In this document: piece by piece, positions 44,933-53,290 of the stretch
How the letters are laid out: each line of letters begins with the position of its first letter
Numbering within the stretch: the first letter of the stretch is position 1
NCBI GenBank assembly: GCA_037015955.1
Contig: CP143548.1
Location: 2,536,001 to 2,600,000 of the forward strand
Source: Lachnospiraceae bacterium JLR.KK008
GTDB lineage: Bacteria > Bacillota > Clostridia > Lachnospirales > Lachnospiraceae
Direction of reading: 5' to 3'
Length of the DNA: 64,000 nucleotides
The notes under the pieces: model-generated
Databases searched by the model: none
Told to the model about the DNA's origin: nothing
Seen by the model: only the letters and a program-made list of their open reading frames with translations
Made by a program: the position numbers and the translations under genes

Positions 44933-46513
44933 TCAGAACCCGGCATAAATAAAGTTTGACGTGTCATAGGACGCTCCATAGCAGCCGAGCACCAAAACAC
45001 TGAAAAACAATCCATACCAGACTGCCCAGCGGACGACAAGCGGTCTCTCGTCCAGCCAGTCCCGAACATCGCCGTCCTCCCGCTTGCGGGAAACATGAGA
45101 AATCGCCCCCAGAAGAAGCAGGCCCGCTGCCGTCACCGCCAGCTCCTTCTTACCAAGCCCGAGAGAAAACAGCCCGCTTCCGAGGATTCCCGCATTCCAG
45201 CGCAAAACTCCATTTCGCAGCAGGTAACATGCCTGTTTCAGACTATCAGCCCGGAAAAAGATCATGCCTGTGGCAAAACAGAGAAACGTGCGTATCCGCT
45301 GAATGATAATCCACCACCAGGCATCTTTATTGATATGGAAAAAAGCCAGTCCCTTCTTCCATACCGGCTCCATCATCTGGCTGCCGACAATCAGAAACCA
45401 AAACCAGAAGCCCTCGCCGATCACATATTTCCAGTCGTTGCCATGCCACACGCCCATGGCCGTCCAGAGCACAAATAAGCCGGCCCAGGTAGGAATCCGC
45501 TTCCCGAGACTTTTACCCCAACGCTTTTTGATCTTACTGCCCATCCGATACCAGGTCTCAGTCTTCAGCACCGGATACATTATATAGTCTTTCAGCCATG
45601 TGCCGAGCGTAATATGCCATCTCTGCCAGAATTCCTGTATTGTGCGCGCCGAGAATGGCTGCCGGAAATTCTCCGGCAAAACGACGCCAAAACATTCCGA
45701 CGTGCCGAGCACAATGTCCATACAGCCCGCAAAGTCGGTATATAACTGCAAAATAAAAGCAAAAGCCGCCGCCCAGACATAGAACCCGGAATATGTATCC
45801 GGATCTCCGTACACCGTATTCACGATCACCGCCAGCCGTTCGGAGAGGACGAGCTTCTGGAAAAATCCCCACAGCACTCTCTGGATGCCGTGCAGCACTC
45901 TTATCCCCTGAAACCGCGCGCCCGCATACAGCGTCTGTGACAGCTCTCCATACCGGCTGATCGGTCCCGATACCATCTGCGGAAAATAACAGCCAAAAAG
46001 CAACACCTTGCCGATATTTCTTTCCGCCTGGCATTTCCCCCAGTAACAGTCAAGCAGATACCCTGTGATCTGCAGCGTATAAAAGCTGATACCGAGTGAG
46101 GCTGTAAACCGGAAATAAGGTGTCTCTGTCAGCCCGCCGGACAAATGATATACAAAAAAGACAGGCTGCAGAAAAAGATTCAGATATTTCAGTACCGCCA
46201 AAATACCAAAATTGACGGTCAGTACGGCCGTCAGCCAGATTCTTTTCTCTTTCTCCGCCCGGCTGCACTGACCGGAATCCCTGTTTTCCGTATCTGCCAG
46301 CCGCCCATCAATGACCGCAAAGCGTATGGTCGCCCAATAAACCGTACCCACACTGACAAGCAGATAGATGATCGTGACAGGCGCTGCACTGATCAGATAA
46401 AAGAGCAGGCTCCCCGTCAGCAGCACATACCAGCGCGCTTTCCCGGGGACCCCGTAATAGATCAGCAGCAAGACAAAACAAAACGCCAGAAAATAGATCG
46501 ATGTTACACTCAT
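44933..46513 (-). CDS. MBOAT O-acyltransferase, second copy (DltB/AlgI-like)
   Basis: 526 residues with about 11 helices. Family marks: SFYTLQITGYLLDCYWGK (142-160), CYFPQMVSGPI (175-185), EFWQRWHITLGTW (294-306; H300) and catalytic H357 in GVWHGNDW. GGAGTAAAAC precedes the ATG, and the SDR gene ends 13 bp upstream. Unlike the MBOAT at 32293, it is linked to an acyl carrier protein, MaoC, SDR and FkbH. Its acyl donor may therefore be an ACP thioester, as DltB and its carrier DltC work for D-alanine. The product could be an unusual hydroxyacyl ester on the glycan. Confidence 0.92.
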   Translation of the reverse strand: MSVTSIYFLAFCFVLLLIYYGVPGKARWYVLLTGSLLFYLISAAPVTIIYLLVSVGTVYWATIRFAVIDGRLADTENRDSGQCSRAEKEKRIWLTAVLTVNFGILAVLKYLNLFLQPVFFVYHLSGGLTETPYFRFTASLGISFYTLQITGYLLDCYWGKCQAERNIGKVLLFGCYFPQMVSGPISRYGELSQTLYAGARFQGIRVLHGIQRVLWGFFQKLVLSERLAVIVNTVYGDPDTYSGFYVWAAAFAFILQLYTDFAGCMDIVLGTSECFGVVLPENFRQPFSARTIQEFWQRWHITLGTWLKDYIMYPVLKTETWYRMGSKIKKRWGKSLGKRIPTWAGLFVLWTAMGVWHGNDWKYVIGEGFWFWFLIVGSQMMEPVWKKGLAFFHINKDAWWWIIIQRIRTFLCFATGMIFFRADSLKQACYLLRNGVLRWNAGILGSGLFSLGLGKKELAVTAAGLLLLGAISHVSRKREDGDVRDWLDERPLVVRWAVWYGLFFSVLVLGCYGASYDTSNFIYAGF

Positions 46514-46526
46514 TGTTTTACTCCGC

Positions 46527-47258
46527 TTATTTTCCTCCGTTGATCACCAGATTCTGTCCGGTGATACAGCCCGCAGACTCCGATAATAGATAGGAAAAAG
46601 CCGGAATGACATCATCCACTGTCAGATTCCTGCCAAGAGGACTGCCCGCCGCGTTCTGCTCGATCACCAGCTCCGGGATGTCTTTTAAAAACTTCGTCTC
46701 CATCATCTCCGGCGACACCGCATTTACCGTAATTCCCTTGTCGGCATATTCCACCGACAGCGACCGCATCAACCCGAGAAGGGCATATTTGACCGTGACA
46801 TAAGGACTCAGAAACTTCGGCGGTCTTCCATCCACATAGGAAGTCAGCATAAATATAATCCTTCCATGCTTCTGTTTGACCATATCCGGAAGAAACGCCT
46901 GTAAAATATGGACCGGCGCTTCCAGAGAAGTGTCCAGCCCGGCCCCAAAGTCGTCCCAGCCACACTTGATAAACTTCACGTTCCGGCATCGCGGCGCACT
47001 GAAATGCACGATATGATCAGGCTTCCAGCCTTTTTCCCTGATATAGTCGACCATATGCACCGCACTGTCTTTCTCGGAAAAATCCGCCTGCAGCAGTACG
47101 AGCTTTTTCCCCAGCCTGCGGCTAAGCGCCGTCAGCTTTTCGTTCATATGACAATAATGTCCGAGTATCGTATCGTATCTGTCAGCCACCGCTTCCATCA
47201 GCGCACAGCCAATATCCGAGGAGGCTCCCAATAATAAAAGTGTTTTACCGCTTTCCAT
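46527..47258 (-). CDS. SDR-family oxidoreductase (FabG-like)
   Basis: 243 residues, classical SDR. NAD(P)-binding motif GASSDIG (11-17, a slight variant of TGxxxGxG), the active-site Y-x-x-x-K in YVTVKYALLG, and the late INGG motif at the C-terminus. The Ser of the catalytic set appears in MLTSYVDG. It overlaps the MaoC gene end by 14 bp. Next to ACP and MaoC it probably reduces a beta-ketoacyl or oxidises a hydroxyacyl group on the carrier. A sugar-modifying SDR is the alternative. Confidence 0.85.
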   Translation of the reverse strand: MESGKTLLLLGASSDIGCALMEAVADRYDTILGHYCHMNEKLTALSRRLGKKLVLLQADFSEKDSAVHMVDYIREKGWKPDHIVHFSAPRCRNVKFIKCGWDDFGAGLDTSLEAPVHILQAFLPDMVKQKHGRIIFMLTSYVDGRPPKFLSPYVTVKYALLGLMRSLSVEYADKGITVNAVSPEMMETKFLKDIPELVIEQNAAGSPLGRNLTVDDVIPAFSYLLSESAGCITGQNLVINGGK

Positions 47259-47670
47259 TCAACACACCTACTTTCATTGTTCCACGAACGACCTTGTCCC
47301 CATCCTGATTGATGATCTCCACCTTTAACACGACAAAGGAAAAGGTGTCATTCTTTTCTTTCACCGTTCCTTTCACTGTCAGACGGTCTCCGGGAAACAC
47401 CGCTCTGGCAAACTTCACGTCCGTCTCCAGGATCAGGCTGTTCTCCCCCGGCAGATAGACGCCGGCCAGTGTTGAAAGAAAGGAAGCCGTCAGCATCCCG
47501 TACGTCACCTGCCCCGGATACCCCATCGCTCTGGCAAATGTCTCATCGCAGTGCAGCGGATTATCATCCCCCGTAATCCGGCGGAATGCCTCCATCATTT
47601 CCGGCTCCACCACTGTCTCGAAAGACTCTGTCATCCCCACCGACAACTCTTCATAGGAATAGTGATTCAT
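47245..47670 (-). CDS. MaoC-like (R)-hydratase/dehydratase
   Basis: 141 residues, the length of a single hot-dog MaoC domain. GDDNPLHCDETFARAMGYPG is the MaoC active-site region (Asp and His of the catalytic pair), followed by YGMLTASFLSTL. It interconverts trans-2-enoyl and (R)-3-hydroxyacyl thioesters. The gene starts 1 bp after the ACP stop and overlaps the SDR start, so ACP, MaoC and SDR are a tight translational unit. The substrate is probably ACP-bound. Confidence 0.9.
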   Translation of the reverse strand: MNHYSYEELSVGMTESFETVVEPEMMEAFRRITGDDNPLHCDETFARAMGYPGQVTYGMLTASFLSTLAGVYLPGENSLILETDVKFARAVFPGDRLTVKGTVKEKNDTFSFVVLKVEIINQDGDKVVRGTMKVGVLNGKR

Positions 47671-47671
47671 A

Positions 47672-47911
47672 TTAAATTCTCTCCAAAATAATATCTACCA
47701 TGGCGCCGACATGTTCCATTGTCGTCGCCTCTCCCATCGTAAATTTCATCCCGAACTTTTTCTCTATGGCCACGATCAGATTGATATGCTCCAGGCTGTC
47801 CCAGTCCTCAATATCGTCCGCCGTTGTTGTTTCCCCTACCGTAATCTCCTCGTCGTCAAAAATATCGCGAAACACTTCGTTTACCCCTGCAAACACTTCT
47901 TCTCTTGTCAT
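47672..47911 (-). CDS. acyl carrier protein
   Basis: I start at ATG 47911 (79 aa), after GGGAGG. An acidic four-helix carrier: DWDSLEHINLI holds the phosphopantetheine serine S39. The size and charge fit stand-alone ACP/PCP-like carriers. It is followed at once by MaoC and SDR and preceded, beyond the palindrome, by FkbH, which in known pathways loads a three-carbon unit from 1,3-bisphosphoglycerate onto a carrier. It is therefore the likely shuttle for the acyl group handled by the nearby MBOAT. Confidence 0.92.
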   Translation of the reverse strand: MTREEVFAGVNEVFRDIFDDEEITVGETTTADDIEDWDSLEHINLIVAIEKKFGMKFTMGEATTMEHVGAMVDIILERI

Positions 47912-47973
47912 TTTATCGTCCTCCCTTTTCACCTTCCGTATCTACATAGCTGCGAAACACAATCATTTATGAA

Positions 47974-48194
47974 ATTTCATTCACTACACCTAGTGTGAGA
48001 CTGATCGTTTCCTTAATGGCAAAAGCACGAAAGTCAGACACGCCGGACATTTCGATGAGCCTGTAAGTGCAAAAACCATGTTCAGCGAAGACTTCCATGG
48101 TTTTTCAGTCTCATCTCCATGGCGGTCAGATGCCTTTCTTTGCTTTTGCCATAAGGAAACGATTTTGGCACAAACGGTGGAATTTATATGAAAT
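47974..48194. repeat. long imperfect palindrome between FkbH and ACP genes
   Basis: Nested arms pair in order: 47974-47980 with 48188-48194 (7 bp), 48006-48027 with 48141-48161 (22/21 nt, one deletion), 48054-48063 with 48106-48115 (9 of 10), and 48071-48080 with 48096-48105 (10 bp perfect, 15-nt loop). The whole folds as one hairpin about 220 nt long. A 9-nt stretch (48063-48071) is also complementary to 48206-48214 next to the FkbH stop. It may be a small palindromic mobile element (MITE-like) or an RNA structure that separates FkbH from ACP expression. Both strands contain short ORFs, which I regard as shadows of the symmetry. Confidence 0.7.
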
Positions 48195-48210
48195 CTCAAC
48201 TCATCTGCAC

Positions 48211-50004
48211 TTACGCAGTCGTCTGTCCCGTATCCACCTCAATCACCTTATTCTGTCGTTTATATTCTGAGACGGCGAGCTGCCATTTCGTATTTCCCTG
48301 CCCGTCCTCTTCCACTTTAGTAAATCCCCGCTGGCCATAGAACTCTTTCACCATACCGTTTTTGGCCGTCGGATAGTAAAATCCGCAGATCGTGCGCACG
48401 TCTCTCTCCTGTGCCTGTGCCACAAGAGTGTCCATCATCGCGCATTCCATGTCCCGTTTCAATACCCGGCAGCTCATGAGCCACAGTTCAATCAGCAGCG
48501 CCTCTCCTTCCAGTCTGCCGATCACCACAGAGACGACGCCATTGTCACCGAACCGGTCCTCCAGCCTGCCATACAGCGTGATACGGGATTCATCTGCGGC
48601 AGCCGCCTCAATCTCCGACTGCGAATAGCGTTTCGTCGTCAGGTTAAACTGATTGCTCTTATTTGTAAGCTGGGCGATCCGCGCCATATAGACCGGCGCA
48701 AAAGGCCTGATCTGTGCCTTCATCTCCAGGGATAGCAGATAATCCTCATAGGTGGCAAACGATGCCTGCAGAGCCGCCCGTTTTGCATTTTCCTGATACA
48801 TCTCGTTACGTTTCAGATCGTCGTTCGATATATCGGTCGCCTCAAAAAATCCGCTTCGGTCCAGTATTTTCACATAATGTTCCACCGTACCGATCTCCGG
48901 TACGGCCACACCCGGCAGCTGCGCCCCGACGATCGCCCGCTCTGCCGGGTTGTCGTCCACAAATACGAGACTCTCCGGCAATAACTGCAACTTTTCGGCG
49001 ATTCTGGCTAGATTCCGGTCTTTTGGCTCCCAGTTGGCCATGATCTCGATGAAATCCTCTTTTCTCAGCACACTCTGAGGGTGCGCCAGACCGGCTACGG
49101 CATTCTCATAATCGTTTTTGGAATCGATATTCAGGAGAACGCCAAGCTGTGTCTGTTCCTTCAGATAGCGCTGAAACTCCTGATAGACCTGTCCCATCGA
49201 AGTCTCCTGCCCGATCTCGATCCTGTCGACACCATCGTCGCCGATCACACCGCCCCACAGCGTATTATCGAGATCGAGGACATACCCTTTTTTATTTTTG
49301 CCGGACAGAGACTTGATCATCCTGGCCAGACTGAATGCAAAATCAGGAATCGCTGGCACACAGCAGCAGTATTTGTACATATGCCAGTAAAACGGATCGG
49401 ACCACTGTTCCAGTCCGTAACTGGCGGACAGATAATTGATGTCGTGAATATAAAACTTTTCATGGCTGCGGGCGTACTCTGCAAACAGCAGGTTCAGCCT
49501 CGTGATATAGTTGACTTTGCCATGAATATCGCTGGCTTCCTTATTGCCGAGAAGACGGTAGTAAGGATATTCGAAATTGTTCTGAATGACGGCGCAGTGA
49601 AATTTCTCCCGAATACTCTCCCACATGGCGGTATACTTCCCGACTTCCTGCTCCAGCATCTCCTCCACCCGCTCCTGCGAATCGGCCAGTGCCGGAAAGC
49701 GGCTGATATTGCGTCCGGACGTATGCAGATAGACAATGTCAGGCGCAAACGCGGTCAGCGCTTCCCCCGGAAACATTGCCTCCTCGTAATACTGATCGTA
49801 TTCCGATTCATAAAACTCAGGCGCTATCCCATAATTCAGCAAAAAGAGCTCCAGCATTGCCCTAATGTCATTGGTCGTGGAGCCGCCTAGCATGGCGATC
49901 TTTCTCACGATCCTGCTGCTGCCGTCCTCCAGCAGCTCTTTTCTGATTCTCTTTTTCTTCTTCAGCAAATATTGTCCGTCAAACGGATATTCCAGACATT
50001 TCAT
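48211..50004 (-). CDS. FkbH-like HAD protein with SGNH-like N-terminus and GNAT-like C-terminus
   Basis: 597 residues. The N-terminal third has an SGNH-like block (AMLGGSTTNDIRAM, 37-50). The HAD-IIIC core starts with VLDLDNTLWGGVIGDDG (nucleophile D244, D246), and VFVDDNPAER is the late acidic motif. The last 165 residues resemble a GNAT-like domain (IAQLTNKSNQFNLTTKRYS, FGDNGVV). FkbH proteins dephosphorylate 1,3-bisphosphoglycerate and load glyceryl onto an ACP; other members are fused to or paired with glycan enzymes. An ACP follows after 299 bp. AGGAAGAAG lies before the ATG. The product could be a glyceryl or lactyl-type group for the glycan. Confidence 0.87.
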   Translation of the reverse strand: MKCLEYPFDGQYLLKKKKRIRKELLEDGSSRIVRKIAMLGGSTTNDIRAMLELFLLNYGIAPEFYESEYDQYYEEAMFPGEALTAFAPDIVYLHTSGRNISRFPALADSQERVEEMLEQEVGKYTAMWESIREKFHCAVIQNNFEYPYYRLLGNKEASDIHGKVNYITRLNLLFAEYARSHEKFYIHDINYLSASYGLEQWSDPFYWHMYKYCCCVPAIPDFAFSLARMIKSLSGKNKKGYVLDLDNTLWGGVIGDDGVDRIEIGQETSMGQVYQEFQRYLKEQTQLGVLLNIDSKNDYENAVAGLAHPQSVLRKEDFIEIMANWEPKDRNLARIAEKLQLLPESLVFVDDNPAERAIVGAQLPGVAVPEIGTVEHYVKILDRSGFFEATDISNDDLKRNEMYQENAKRAALQASFATYEDYLLSLEMKAQIRPFAPVYMARIAQLTNKSNQFNLTTKRYSQSEIEAAAADESRITLYGRLEDRFGDNGVVSVVIGRLEGEALLIELWLMSCRVLKRDMECAMMDTLVAQAQERDVRTICGFYYPTAKNGMVKEFYGQRGFTKVEEDGQGNTKWQLAVSEYKRQNKVIEVDTGQTTA

Positions 50005-50082
50005 CGTCGTTCTTCTTCCTCACTGTCTTGTAACCGTCACCGTTCCTACGATTCCTCACAGCCTCATCATCCCGGCGTTTCT

Positions 50083-51903
50083 TCACGGCCTCGTGACCGT
50101 CACCGGCTCGGCGCCAAGCTCCTCATACCAGTATTTCTCTCCGTTTTGGAGCTGCAGGGTAACTTGACGGTCGCCCTGCCAGTCGAATTGTAGCGGCATA
50201 TCATAATACGCTCCCGGCGCCAGATTGCCCCACAGGTTTGTCCCGATGTCGTCCCGCTCCTTACAGCCGATCCGCACCTCGTCATACTTTGTGTTGATCA
50301 GACTCTCTCCCGTATTTTTCACACGGATCGTCACATAGCAGGTGTCTCCCTCTTCCTCCTGGGAGAGCAGTTCATACTCCACCCGCCCTTTCATATCTTC
50401 CGGCATCCGGGAATAATAATAGAGCGGCGTCTCATGTTCATTCATGACAATCTCCAGATTCCCCGCCGCCGCTGCCGCGTCGAGCAGCGGGTCGATCCTC
50501 TCTGCCGGCGCATGGGAAGCCAGAATATAACACCTGTCTTCCTGCAGAACTTTGTCAATATCTCCCTGCGCATCTTCCTTGTTCAGCGTATCTGTCGCCC
50601 AGATGATATTGTCCTGTGCGACATTGCCGATACGCTCCGTATCATAACCGATCTTATACTTTGTCACCGGAATGCTCTGGTAATAGACATATACCATTTC
50701 CCCCTCCGTCACATGTTCCTGCAGATAAGCGATAACCGGATTGGCTTCTTCTCCGGCCTGATAGACATTCTCACTGTGCCGGTACACCAGAATCCCATTG
50801 TTCGTGAGCAGCAATGTAAACATCAGAAACACCGCCGTCAACTCCGCTTTCCTGCTGCTGACAGCCATCTTATCTATGGCATAAAAGGCAAGGATCGTAA
50901 AAATCGGAAAGGAAAAACACCAGAGCCTGTCCGCGATCGGAAACATATGAATAGAGGACGCGAACAAAGATACCAGAAAGCCGAGAAAGATAACGACACT
51001 GTACCGGTTCTTCTCCCAGAACATTCCGATCGCAAAGGCTGCCAGGACAAAGGCAATCATAAAGATGCGGGCTTCCCGGAATGTGATAAATATCTCATAG
51101 ACCATCGCCTGCGCCTGCCGCAGATCTTCGATGCTCCTGGGGATGAGCGGAAAGCTGGCATTATCCCAATAGCTCTGCATACTGCCGCTGAGCGCGATTC
51201 CCCGCAGCCAGTAAACATAATAGATGACAAAACTGATGCCGATACCGATGCCGGTGACAATACTGTTCTTCACCCTTGTTTTATCTTTTGCCAGTATACC
51301 GGTCACAAATTCGTACAGGAGCACACCGCCCACAAAAAAGCAGACCGGATTGGCGCCCCAGATAAAGACCATAAAGCCAAGCATCATCTTCCACCACGCA
51401 AGGCCCTTCTCCTTATACCGATAATAGAGAACGAGGACGAGCAGCACCCAGATACATTCGGAGAGATACTGCTTGAATTCATTGGAATACTTTAAAATAA
51501 AGTTCATATTGGCAAGGAACGCCGAGACAAGAAGCGGATATTTGATCCGGAACAATTCCCTGGCCACATACCCGCTCAGAAACAGCACGGCAACATAGGC
51601 AATAATCGAGAAGCTGCGCAGCACGAATTCCGTGTTGCCGAAGATACAGGTGAGCAGCTTTACACAATACAGATAAAGGACCGGCGCACTCTGATCCCAC
51701 TCGAAGACTCCGCTAGTCAGACCGAACAAAGACCGCTTGCTGAAGGAAAAAGCCAGCATCGCCTCATCCAGCCAGAGTGTCCGGCCTACACAGTTCATAA
51801 AAATGCTCACACCGATACCGGCCGCAATGATACACAGGCCAATCACATCCGCCGCCTTTTTGATATTATTTTCTTTTTTCCAGTTGTTCCAACATTGCTT
51901 CAT
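50083..51903 (-). CDS. GT39/ArnT-like membrane glycosyltransferase with C-terminal beta domain
   Basis: I start at ATG 51903 (606 aa), after GGAG 6 nt away; a 30-codon longer reading is less likely. About 11 helices. The first outer loop has LWLDEAMLA (D46, E47), the acidic pair of GT39/PMT/ArnT enzymes, then WDQSAPVLYLYCVKLL. The C-terminus beyond residue 500 adds a soluble beta-sandwich-like domain. It uses a polyprenyl-phosphate sugar and modifies a protein or glycan outside the membrane. It is the first gene of the 51903-39115 unit. It is paralogous to 56604-58088, which lacks the last 110 residues. Confidence 0.82.
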   Translation of the reverse strand: MKQCWNNWKKENNIKKAADVIGLCIIAAGIGVSIFMNCVGRTLWLDEAMLAFSFSKRSLFGLTSGVFEWDQSAPVLYLYCVKLLTCIFGNTEFVLRSFSIIAYVAVLFLSGYVARELFRIKYPLLVSAFLANMNFILKYSNEFKQYLSECIWVLLVLVLYYRYKEKGLAWWKMMLGFMVFIWGANPVCFFVGGVLLYEFVTGILAKDKTRVKNSIVTGIGIGISFVIYYVYWLRGIALSGSMQSYWDNASFPLIPRSIEDLRQAQAMVYEIFITFREARIFMIAFVLAAFAIGMFWEKNRYSVVIFLGFLVSLFASSIHMFPIADRLWCFSFPIFTILAFYAIDKMAVSSRKAELTAVFLMFTLLLTNNGILVYRHSENVYQAGEEANPVIAYLQEHVTEGEMVYVYYQSIPVTKYKIGYDTERIGNVAQDNIIWATDTLNKEDAQGDIDKVLQEDRCYILASHAPAERIDPLLDAAAAAGNLEIVMNEHETPLYYYSRMPEDMKGRVEYELLSQEEEGDTCYVTIRVKNTGESLINTKYDEVRIGCKERDDIGTNLWGNLAPGAYYDMPLQFDWQGDRQVTLQLQNGEKYWYEELGAEPVTVTRP

Positions 51904-52000
51904 AAACACTCCGTCCGCTGACGCCGCTCTCCCGCCGTCTCTGTAGTCATTCCCACTGTCATGCAAAGAAATACAAATTTTATTTCCGGACAATAAATTC

Positions 52001-52029
52001 AGTATATCAAATCTGGAAAATCATGTAAA
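52001..52029 (-). promoter_or_regulatory. promoter of the 51903-39115 unit
   Basis: On the minus strand: TTTACA, 17 nt, TATACT; predicted start near 51994, leaving a leader of about 90 nt to the ATG at 51903. Confidence 0.7.
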
Positions 52030-52032
52030 CTC

Positions 52033-52096
52033 TATCGTTGTTTTATTTTATAAAGTATGATAGCATTATATCGTTAATGGGCATACTGTTATCGTT
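52033..52096. promoter_or_regulatory. three TATCGTT repeats in the divergent promoter region
   Basis: TATCGTT occurs at 52033-52039, 52069-52075 and 52090-52096, between the minus promoter (52001-52029) and the GT4 start at 52139. The plus promoter for 52139 cannot be assigned with confidence (TTGTTT at 52038 with TAGCAT 17 nt on is a weak match). The repeats may be regulator sites, or chance in AT-rich DNA. Confidence 0.35.
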
Positions 52097-52138
52097 TCCA
52101 AACAGAAGTGTTTCTACGACAAAGGATGGATAAAATTT

Positions 52139-53290
52139 ATGAAGATCTGTTTTGTACTTCCCCATTTCTACCCGTATGTAGGCGGCGGGGAACGTATTTT
52201 TTATGATATGGTAAAAGGTCTCCTCGAAAGAGGCCACCAAATCCGTGTGCTCGCAAGAAATGTCGGCGATGAGTACATGGGCCATAAAACAGTGGAGGGT
52301 ATGGAAGTCTGGTATTTCCCATGGAAGTCGTTGTTTGGCCATCCGCTCATTCCCGCCAGAGATATTGAAAAGCATATCCGCTGGTGTGATGTGGTGCACG
52401 CTTCCATTTTCACTCCGGCCTTTCCTTCGAGCCGTCTGGCCCGAAAATATCACAAACCCTCCGTGCTGACCGTACACGAAGTCCGTGGTCCCAAATGGTT
52501 CTGGGCCGAAGACTGGGTCCACGCCAGCGGCTTCTGGCTGTATGAACAGTTTGTCTGCCGCCAGCCTTTCGATGTATATCACGCGGTATCCAGAGCGACC
52601 AAACGAGATATTCTGAAGTACTGCGGAAAAAATAAAAATGTCGTCTGTGTCTATAACGCAGTCAATGAGATGGACACTTCCGTCGCCGAGAAATCCTCAT
52701 TAGATTTAAGAACTTATTTCCGCCTCGGGCAGAAGGAACGCATCTTTTTATACTATGGCAGACCCGGGCAGACGAAAGGCATCTATGTCTATCAGGAGGC
52801 AATCCGCGCCTTACAGACCCGGAATGTCGATCTGGAACAGATCCGCTTCTGCTTTATTCTCGGGGCAGAACCGGTGAAACTGCGCCGGAAATTCATCGAC
52901 TCCATTCACAAATATGGCCTGGATGACAAAGTGCTGATCCGTGATTCCCTCCCGAGGGAAGATCTGTGCCGCTGCATATTACAGGCTGACTATGTTGTCG
53001 TCCCCTCCATCACCGAGGGATTCGGACTCAGCGCATTGGAAGCCTGCCAGATGGGAAAGAAGATCATCTCCAGCACCGGAGGTGCACTGCCCGAAGTCGT
53101 CTATGGGGATTGTCTCTTTTTTGAGAACCGAAACAGTGAAGCGCTGGCAGACCGATTGCAGAGTGTTATTGAAAAAGGTGACGCTGCCTTCGACCACATC
53201 CCGCCGCGCAGCTTTCCTTATGACAAGATGGTCGATGGCATCGAACGGATCTATCAAAAATTATTGCGCAGAAAAAAGGACAAGCCATGA
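52139..53290 (+). CDS. family 4 glycosyltransferase
   Basis: 383 residues, GT-B fold. YPYVGGGERIFYDMVKGL at residues 11-28 is the GT4 acceptor-side signature. VVHASIFTPAFPSSRL and TVHEVRGPKWF follow, the donor half has LYYGRPGQTKG, and EX7E is in ITEGFGLSALEACQMG. AAAGGATGG precedes the ATG. The stop overlaps the next ATG by 4 bp, so it is paired with the GT2 at 53287. Both probably build one side branch or repeat unit. Confidence 0.9.
   Translation: MKICFVLPHFYPYVGGGERIFYDMVKGLLERGHQIRVLARNVGDEYMGHKTVEGMEVWYFPWKSLFGHPLIPARDIEKHIRWCDVVHASIFTPAFPSSRLARKYHKPSVLTVHEVRGPKWFWAEDWVHASGFWLYEQFVCRQPFDVYHAVSRATKRDILKYCGKNKNVVCVYNAVNEMDTSVAEKSSLDLRTYFRLGQKERIFLYYGRPGQTKGIYVYQEAIRALQTRNVDLEQIRFCFILGAEPVKLRRKFIDSIHKYGLDDKVLIRDSLPREDLCRCILQADYVVVPSITEGFGLSALEACQMGKKIISSTGGALPEVVYGDCLFFENRNSEALADRLQSVIEKGDAAFDHIPPRSFPYDKMVDGIERIYQKLLRRKKDKP

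Noticed and set aside
47990-48199. 69-codon minus frame within the palindrome
   Set aside because: It spans the symmetrical hairpin, has no ribosome site, and its sense follows from the inverted repeat.
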